The translations under genes and the position numbers were made by a program. From Aureobasidium sp. EXF-3400 (Eukaryota > Ascomycota > Dothideomycetes > Dothideales > Saccotheciaceae): a stretch of 10,737 nt of DNA. This document shows positions 6,741 to 10,737 of the stretch, in pieces (positions within the stretch are counted from its first letter, which is position 1; every line of letters begins with the position of its first letter). The notes under the pieces were generated by a model. It was not told the DNA's origin and ran no database searches. It saw nothing but the letters and a program-made list of their open reading frames with translations. The stretch covers positions 1-10,737 of the forward strand of contig SWBL01000708.1 in NCBI GenBank assembly GCA_024195585.1, read 5' to 3'.

Positions 6741-9368
6741 ATGTGGTTCCTTGAGTGCGAGGGCGACTTGTTCGAGAGTAAGTTCAGGCCAGACAAACAA
6801 AATACCATCATCGCTGACTTCGGATAGACAAGGCCGTATGGCTTCGACCCGGCACGAAACTGGTTATTGGCCGCACATCCAAGCCAGAGCCCGGCCAACG
6901 TACGTTCAACAATCAAGTTCCTACCTATCCTTGCTGATGCCCACAAAGGCATGCGCTACATCGAAAACTCGTCCGTCTCACGCAAACACTTGACTGTCGA
7001 CATTGCAAACATTGAGCCTGGAGAGAGCAGGCACCTTCACCAAAAGACAAAGCTTCAAATCACGGACAACTCAAAAGTTGGCTCGTGGATCAACAGTGAA
7101 CGCCTGGAGAAGGGCACAACAAGAGAGTTGGACAGAAATGACAACGCCATCAAACTGGGCAACTACGAGCACCGCTTCCACATCAAATGGAAACCCACCG
7201 TCTTCTCCTTCTCCTCGCTGCCTCGCGCCCTGCGTCAACTCGAAGATCCGCTCGCCGACCACCGTCGCATCCTCGAGCCATTGGGCATCAAGTGCATTGT
7301 TGACTACATTGCCCAATTCACCACTCATCTCTTCGCCAAAAAGCGCAACACCCCCGACACCCTGCAAGCTTTTGTCAATGCTCGTTACGTCGTCACCGAC
7401 GACTATCTGAACAACTTCCAACACATGTCTCTCGATGCTCTCGAACAAGACTTCAAAGCAAACTGGCCCAGCGAAGAGCCCTACTCTCCTCCGCCTGGCA
7501 ACGAACCGAGGCCTCGCAAGGACAAGTCGCCCGACTTCCTCCCAAATCCACTACGTTCAGAAGTCTTTTCGCAGTACATCTTCGTCTTCATCGATCCAGG
7601 ACAGCATACAAATCTTATGCCTACCATCACTGGTGGTGGTGGAAAGGCTTTGTGCCATCCCGTCAACAATCAGAACCCAGACCCTCAAGACCTGTTGACC
7701 TATGTTCGCGAGGTTGCTGGCAAGAAGTCAGACAGAAACTTCAATCTTGGCCAACAGCCAAAGACAAAAGGCGGCATCATCCTGATACGTCCTCGTGGCT
7801 TTACTGAGGAGAGACCAAGGTTCTTTGATCAAGTAGATTCTTCTCTGGGTCAAAGCAGCATTGAGCAAGGCGAGTTGTTGGAAGTCATCCTTGATGCCGA
7901 TGCTTCAAAGTTGAAGAGACCTGCTGCAGTCGTCCAGCTAGAAGAGGATACCAATATGAGTAACAGTCTTCAGCAATCGCCTGCCCACCAACCATCAGAA
8001 TCTTCCTCTGCCCGTCGGCAATCATTAAGGGTTGCCACAGAAGCCCCATCTGCAACCCCGGAAAACGACGCCCCTGAGACATCCCAGCAAGACGTGGCAA
8101 CAGGCAAGCGTCGCGGACGCAGACCTTTGACACAGACAAAGTTCAAAGGCTTCGACGAGATTGACATCAATGCCTTGCCGAAATACCGCTCTCCGTCTCC
8201 CTCACAACAACCGTCACCTGAGCCAAGTCAAGCTCTCTCGCCAGACTTCATGGACGAGGACGAGCACTCTGCAAGTTCCTATCCAGCACCGAGTCAACAC
8301 ACGCAGCGATCAACCAGAAAGAGGCCACCGCCAGACGATGAAGAGACCCACCATGACATGATGGCCGATATGCTGCAGGGTGCTGCCAAGATGAAGAAGC
8401 GTCGCATCGACGCAGGTATTGAAGCTTCTACGACCCCTTCTGCAACACAGACTGAAGAATCCACGCCCGCGCCTGCGGTGAAGAAAGTCAAGAAGCGCAA
8501 GGACAAAGAGGTCGATGTACGAGCCATACTGGCTGAGCGACAACAAGAACAGGAAGAAAGGCGTCGAGAAGATGAGGAAAAGCTCCGCAACCAACTTGAA
8601 GGTATGGAGGTTGCCGATATGCAAAATCTGGCGCAGATTGAGGTCATGGAAATCCGTCGTGAACCTCCACCACGATCGAGATACGATGCTGAAGCTGGAC
8701 ACGACGATCGCTGGGATAATCGATGGAATGGCCGCAAGAACTTCAAAAAGTTCCGCAAACAGGGTACCGCAACCAATACACAAACTCGAGCTCGTGTCTT
8801 CGTCTCGTTGGAGGAAGTCGATCCAAAAGCTTTCGGTGCTCAAGACGACTATTTCCTGGAGCCTCGTTCGAAGAAATCCCAGACGAAGGCGAAACGATCA
8901 CAGCAGACACAAGATAGTATGGATGTCGAAGTTACTGCGACACCTTCGTCCGTCACTGCCAACGGTACTCCATCACAACGTCAGCAGAACAACACGAACA
9001 GTATCTCTCTCGTCTCGGACAGCGAGCAGGACAAGTCATCGGACGACGAGGACAACACAGCGCGCTTCCGACGTCGTATTGCGACTTCTCGGTTAGAAGA
9101 TGCTGAAGCCTCGCGTGCTGAAGCCATACTGCCGGAAGAGATTGCAGGTACTGCTCGAGACCAAGACATTGCCGATGCAGCCAGGCAAGCCAAGAGCAGT
9201 GCATCAGTACGAACCCAACCAGGCAAACGAACAGCCAGAGGTGTGGTCGATGAGATATCGCAACCGAGGAAGAGAGTACAGAGAAAACCCAGTCCAGACG
9301 AGGTTTCAGAGGATGAAGACGAGGACGATGAAGAGAGCAGTACTCGTTTCAGACGTAGAAAAAGGTGA
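6741..9368 (+). CDS. nbs1: Nbs1, FHA/BRCT subunit of the Mre11-Rad50-Nbs1 complex
   Basis: Three exons: 6741-6777, 6828-6899 and 6949-9368, with introns of 50 bp (GTAAGT...ATAG) and 49 bp (GTACGT...AAAG), giving 842 residues. The long frame is open from 6867, but that start lies in another frame of exon 2 and would lose the N-terminus. The spliced start MWFLECEGDLFENKAVWLRP matches Nbs1 proteins. The FHA domain (about 1-110) shows VIGR at 25-28, SSVSRKHL at 44-51 and GSWINSERL. Tandem BRCT-like regions follow (about 135-195 and 235-310, the latter beginning EVFSQYIFVFI), then a long disordered Ser/Pro/Glu-rich region with basic patches. KNFKKFRK at 633-640 is the Mre11-binding motif, flanked downstream by RVFVSLEEVDP. 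The acidic C-terminus ends SSTRFRRRKR, in the place of the Tel1/ATM-binding tail. Nbs1 acts in the nucleus, linking Mre11-Rad50 at DNA breaks to Tel1 signalling and end resection. Confidence 0.95.
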
Positions 9369-9700
9369 GATGAGAGACGCACACCGTACAGATCGAGGGA
9401 TCATCCTCAAGATGTATAGCTTTCCATGACGACACACACAGCAGCACCATACATAATCATTGCTTTTTAACAATGCTGACTTATCTGCTCCATCCATAAC
9501 CTCATACTTCATCGCCTCAGCAAGTACTTTGATCGGCTCTCTCACAATTGTACAAGTCACGTCTCTCGCTGCATAGCAAGATGAACAAGCAGATAAGTCA
9601 AACACGATAGAACGTTGAAACAAAAGTGCATTGATCTGATCCACTACATCTATGTATCAACAAGCACCAAACGAGCCTTTCAGTCAAATCCTTTGGTAAC

Positions 9701-9914
9701 CTATGCAATCGAGTTAGCACAAATGTCCCGGATCAAGACAAATGTAAACAAAGATGGCAGCAAAGTGACAAAAGATCAGATAGAGCTAATAATTGAAAAC
9801 ATCGTTCAGGCATGGAGGGATTCAATCTCCGGTTGCCATCAGTGAAATATATTAATCATCATTTTGTGAGGAGGTAGGTGCAAAGAGAGGAGGAAGAAAA
9901 AGAAGTGTACGTAC
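9701..9914 (-). other. Spliceosomal intron of a putative snoRNA host transcript
   Basis: On the minus strand the donor GTACGT starts at 9914. A perfect branch site TGCTAAC (branch A about 9714) lies 13 nt before the acceptor GCATAG, which ends at 9701. The length of 214 nt is far longer than the 46-60 bp introns of the neighbouring genes, as expected for an intron with an RNA cargo. The snoRNA sits about 47 nt from the donor and about 55 nt from the branch site, spacing typical of intron-encoded snoRNAs. Flanking exons have no extended ATG-started frame, so the host looks non-coding. Confidence 0.6.
9768..9867 (-). ncRNA. Box C/D snoRNA, SNORD44 (U44)-like, guiding 18S rRNA 2'-O-methylation
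   Basis: About 100 nt on the minus strand. Box C is ATGATGA (9862-9856) and box D is CTGA (9779-9776). The ends pair as ACAAAA (9867-9862) with TTTTGT (9773-9768), the terminal stem that forms the C/D kink-turn, with two unpaired bases after box D. Internal D' (CTGA, 9809-9806) and a degenerate C' (ACGATGT) follow one another closely. The guide just upstream of box D, TATTAGCTCTA, is complementary over 11 continuous bases to the conserved 18S segment UAGAGCUAAUA. By the D+5 rule the methylated base is the fourth (A) of that segment, the same register as vertebrate SNORD44 (human 18S Am166). The D' guide (complement of GCATGGAGGGATTC) matches no rRNA I can name. A second CTGA at 9842-9839 lies close behind box C and may be a chance match. 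Confidence 0.85.
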
Positions 9915-10212
9915 AATGCTGTGTGCAAATGAATTGCAATGGAAATCTGCTAGGTTAGTTGAACCAGAATGTTGTATGCCTTCTGGACCGAGATGAGACA
10001 CAGTCTTTGATTTTCTATAGCCCTGCCGTGAGAGAGGATCGAATGTGTCCAACTCAATCACATCCTGGTGTGTGCCATAGTAAGATCATATTGACAGCTG
10101 AGCAGATTGGCTTCCAAGGCGTAACCTGACCCTACTCGTCGAAGGCCGCCATTCCAAAGCATGCGCATAGCAGAGAAAACAATCGACAGAAGTTTGTCAA
10201 CACAACAGCGAG

Positions 10213-10220
10213 AAAAAAAA
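10213..10220 (-). terminator. T8 run, possible Pol III terminator
   Basis: Eight consecutive T residues on the minus strand, about 85 bp downstream of the orphan B-box. This is a strong Pol III stop if any Pol III transcript arrives from that direction; no confirmed gene ends here. Confidence 0.3.
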
Positions 10221-10240
10221 TAAGCTAGTCTTGGCATAGA

Positions 10241-10260
10241 AGTCCGTGCAATGTCGGACT
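10241..10260. repeat. Short perfect hairpin
   Basis: AGTCCG, an 8-nt loop, then CGGACT: a perfect 6-bp stem. A second stem CCTGC/GCAGG (10277-10302) lies next to it. Together with the B-box and T8 run they suggest a small structured RNA, but the sequence matches no family I recognise. Confidence 0.35.
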
Positions 10261-10304
10261 GTAGGTGCTCTTAACTCCTGCATCGAAATTGCATACCGCA
10301 GGCG

Positions 10305-10314
10305 GGGCTTGAAC
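10305..10314 (-). promoter_or_regulatory. Orphan B-box (TFIIIC-type) / tRNA T-arm relic
   Basis: The minus strand reads GTTCAAGCCC, a full match to the B-box consensus GWTCRANNCC. Positions 10300-10314 match the tRNA-Lys T arm at 10652-10666 at 14 of 15 bases, but the other half of the T stem, the A box and the acceptor are missing. It could be a decayed tRNA copy, an extra TFIIIC site, or chance. Confidence 0.4.
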
Positions 10315-10613
10315 TGGAAAATTCACCAAACCGCGTCTTCGGCTGTCTCGAATCATTACAAAAACAAACATCATTGCAATGCGATATACTGTATTCCTCT
10401 ATAACAAGAACGACTATTATGAACTGGATTCACGATCAAATTAACCATCGAAAGAAAAAAAAATCACAAGTAATACTGAGTGATCTAGGATGAGAATTCC
10501 ACAAATCCCAAGTCCAACGCCAACCCTGTCCGCCAAGCCAGGCTTCACCACCAAAAAAATTCTTGCAAAATTTAGATCTCCACCACCTTTTTCTCAGCAT
10601 AACGACATAGTGC

Positions 10614-10619
10614 AAAAAA
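10614..10619 (-). terminator. Pol III terminator of tRNA-Lys
   Basis: Six T residues on the minus strand, 26 nt after the tRNA-Lys 3' end and the first strong T-run encountered downstream. Confidence 0.7.
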
Positions 10620-10645
10620 GAAATTGACAGACAATGTATAGGAAT

Positions 10646-10735
10646 AGCCGAAGGCGGGGCTCGAACCCGCGACCTTGAGGTTTGGAATATCATAGTGATA
10701 AGAGCCACACGCTCTACCGATTGAGCTACCCCGGC
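10646..10735 (-). tRNA. tRNA-Lys(CTT) with a 17-nt intron
   Basis: Lysine tRNA reading AAG. The acceptor GCCGGGG (10735-10729) pairs with CTTCGGC (10653-10647) using two G-U pairs. Discriminator U (10646) also occurs in yeast tRNA-Lys(CUU). The D arm is GCTC-AATCGGTA-GAGC. The anticodon loop holds C32, U33, anticodon CTT at 10702-10700 and A37 at 10699. A 17-nt intron (10698-10682) follows. The T arm is GCGGG-TTCGAGC-CCCGC. The mature length is 73 nt before CCA. The anticodon stem TGTGG/CCTCA has a central U-U mismatch; everything else is canonical, so the gene is probably functional. Confidence 0.93.
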
Positions 10736-10737
10736 AG

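Larger units (their letters stand above)
9369..10645. other. Intergenic region with non-coding RNA signals, convergent with nbs1
   Basis: About 1.28 kb between the nbs1 stop and tRNA-Lys without a believable protein gene; open frames start on TTG or GTG and match nothing known. It contains the nbs1 3' UTR, a minus-strand box C/D snoRNA inside a 214-bp intron, and an orphan B-box with a downstream T8 run. A small CCAGAA/TTCTGG hairpin lies near 9963-9985. An exon chain for the minus-strand host transcript cannot be traced further by eye. Confidence 0.6.

Noticed and set aside
6365..6952. 195-codon minus-strand open frame between the P450 and nbs1
   Set aside because: It overlaps the nbs1 5' exons, has a Ser/Pro-rich random composition and shows no domain or splice context.
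8294..8843. Minus-strand frames of 160-177 codons antisense to nbs1
   Set aside because: Serine/leucine-rich shadow frames created by the Lys/Glu/Arg-rich codons of nbs1.
9615..9845. 76-codon plus-strand open frame
   Set aside because: It begins at TTG, lies over the snoRNA and its intron on the other strand, and resembles no protein.
9852..10061. 69-codon minus-strand open frame upstream of the snoRNA
   Set aside because: It begins at GTG and crosses the GTACGT donor of the host intron; no recognisable domain.
10210..10440. U6, 5S rRNA, SRP RNA or RNase P gene
   Set aside because: I compared the conserved segments I know for these RNAs and found none; only the B-box and T8 run remain.
1..10737. 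CRISPR arrays, transposons, prophage or RIP-mutated repeats
   Set aside because: No regularly spaced repeats, no transposase or reverse-transcriptase motifs, no long terminal repeats, and reading frames free of the dense TA-rich stops typical of RIP.

Overview
The window looks like nuclear chromosomal DNA from a filamentous ascomycete (Pezizomycotina). Protein-coding genes carry short GT-AG introns of about 46-60 bp with CTAAC-type branch sites. Both tRNA genes have 17-nt introns next to the anticodon. The gene set (secreted heme-thiolate peroxidase, fungal P450, GH72-type protein, fungal Nbs1) fits only a fungus of this kind. I cannot fix the class from sequence alone; Dothideomycetes is a weak guess.

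Layout: tRNA-Leu(CAG) on + (4-99). Then three protein genes on the minus strand: a two-exon secreted heme-thiolate peroxidase (1845-526), a six-exon GH72 glucanosyltransferase-like gene (4217-2764) and a three-exon microsomal cytochrome P450 (6173-4451). A roughly 570-bp intergenic region separates the P450 from the divergently transcribed nbs1 gene (6741-9368, +), the DNA double-strand-break sensor of the MRN complex. Its FHA domain is assembled from two small 5' exons. The last 1.3 kb has no convincing protein gene. It carries a box C/D snoRNA on the minus strand (about 9867-9768) inside a well-formed spliceosomal intron, then an orphan B-box with a T8 run, then tRNA-Lys(CTT) on the minus strand (10735-10646).

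The protein genes do not form an obvious pathway. The peroxidase and P450 are both heme-thiolate oxidative enzymes, but no polyketide synthase, NRPS, terpene synthase, transporter or regulator is present, so I do not call a metabolite cluster. nbs1 and the RNA genes are housekeeping.

The best discovery is the snoRNA. Its D-box guide is complementary over 11 continuous bases to the universally conserved 18S rRNA segment UAGAGCUAAUA, in the same register as vertebrate SNORD44 (U44, 18S Am166). It appears to come from the intron of a non-coding host transcript convergent with nbs1. Other notable points: the GH72-like protein has Gly in place of the acid/base Glu and lacks a signal peptide and GPI anchor. 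The Nbs1 tail carries two copies of an acidic-RFRRR motif.
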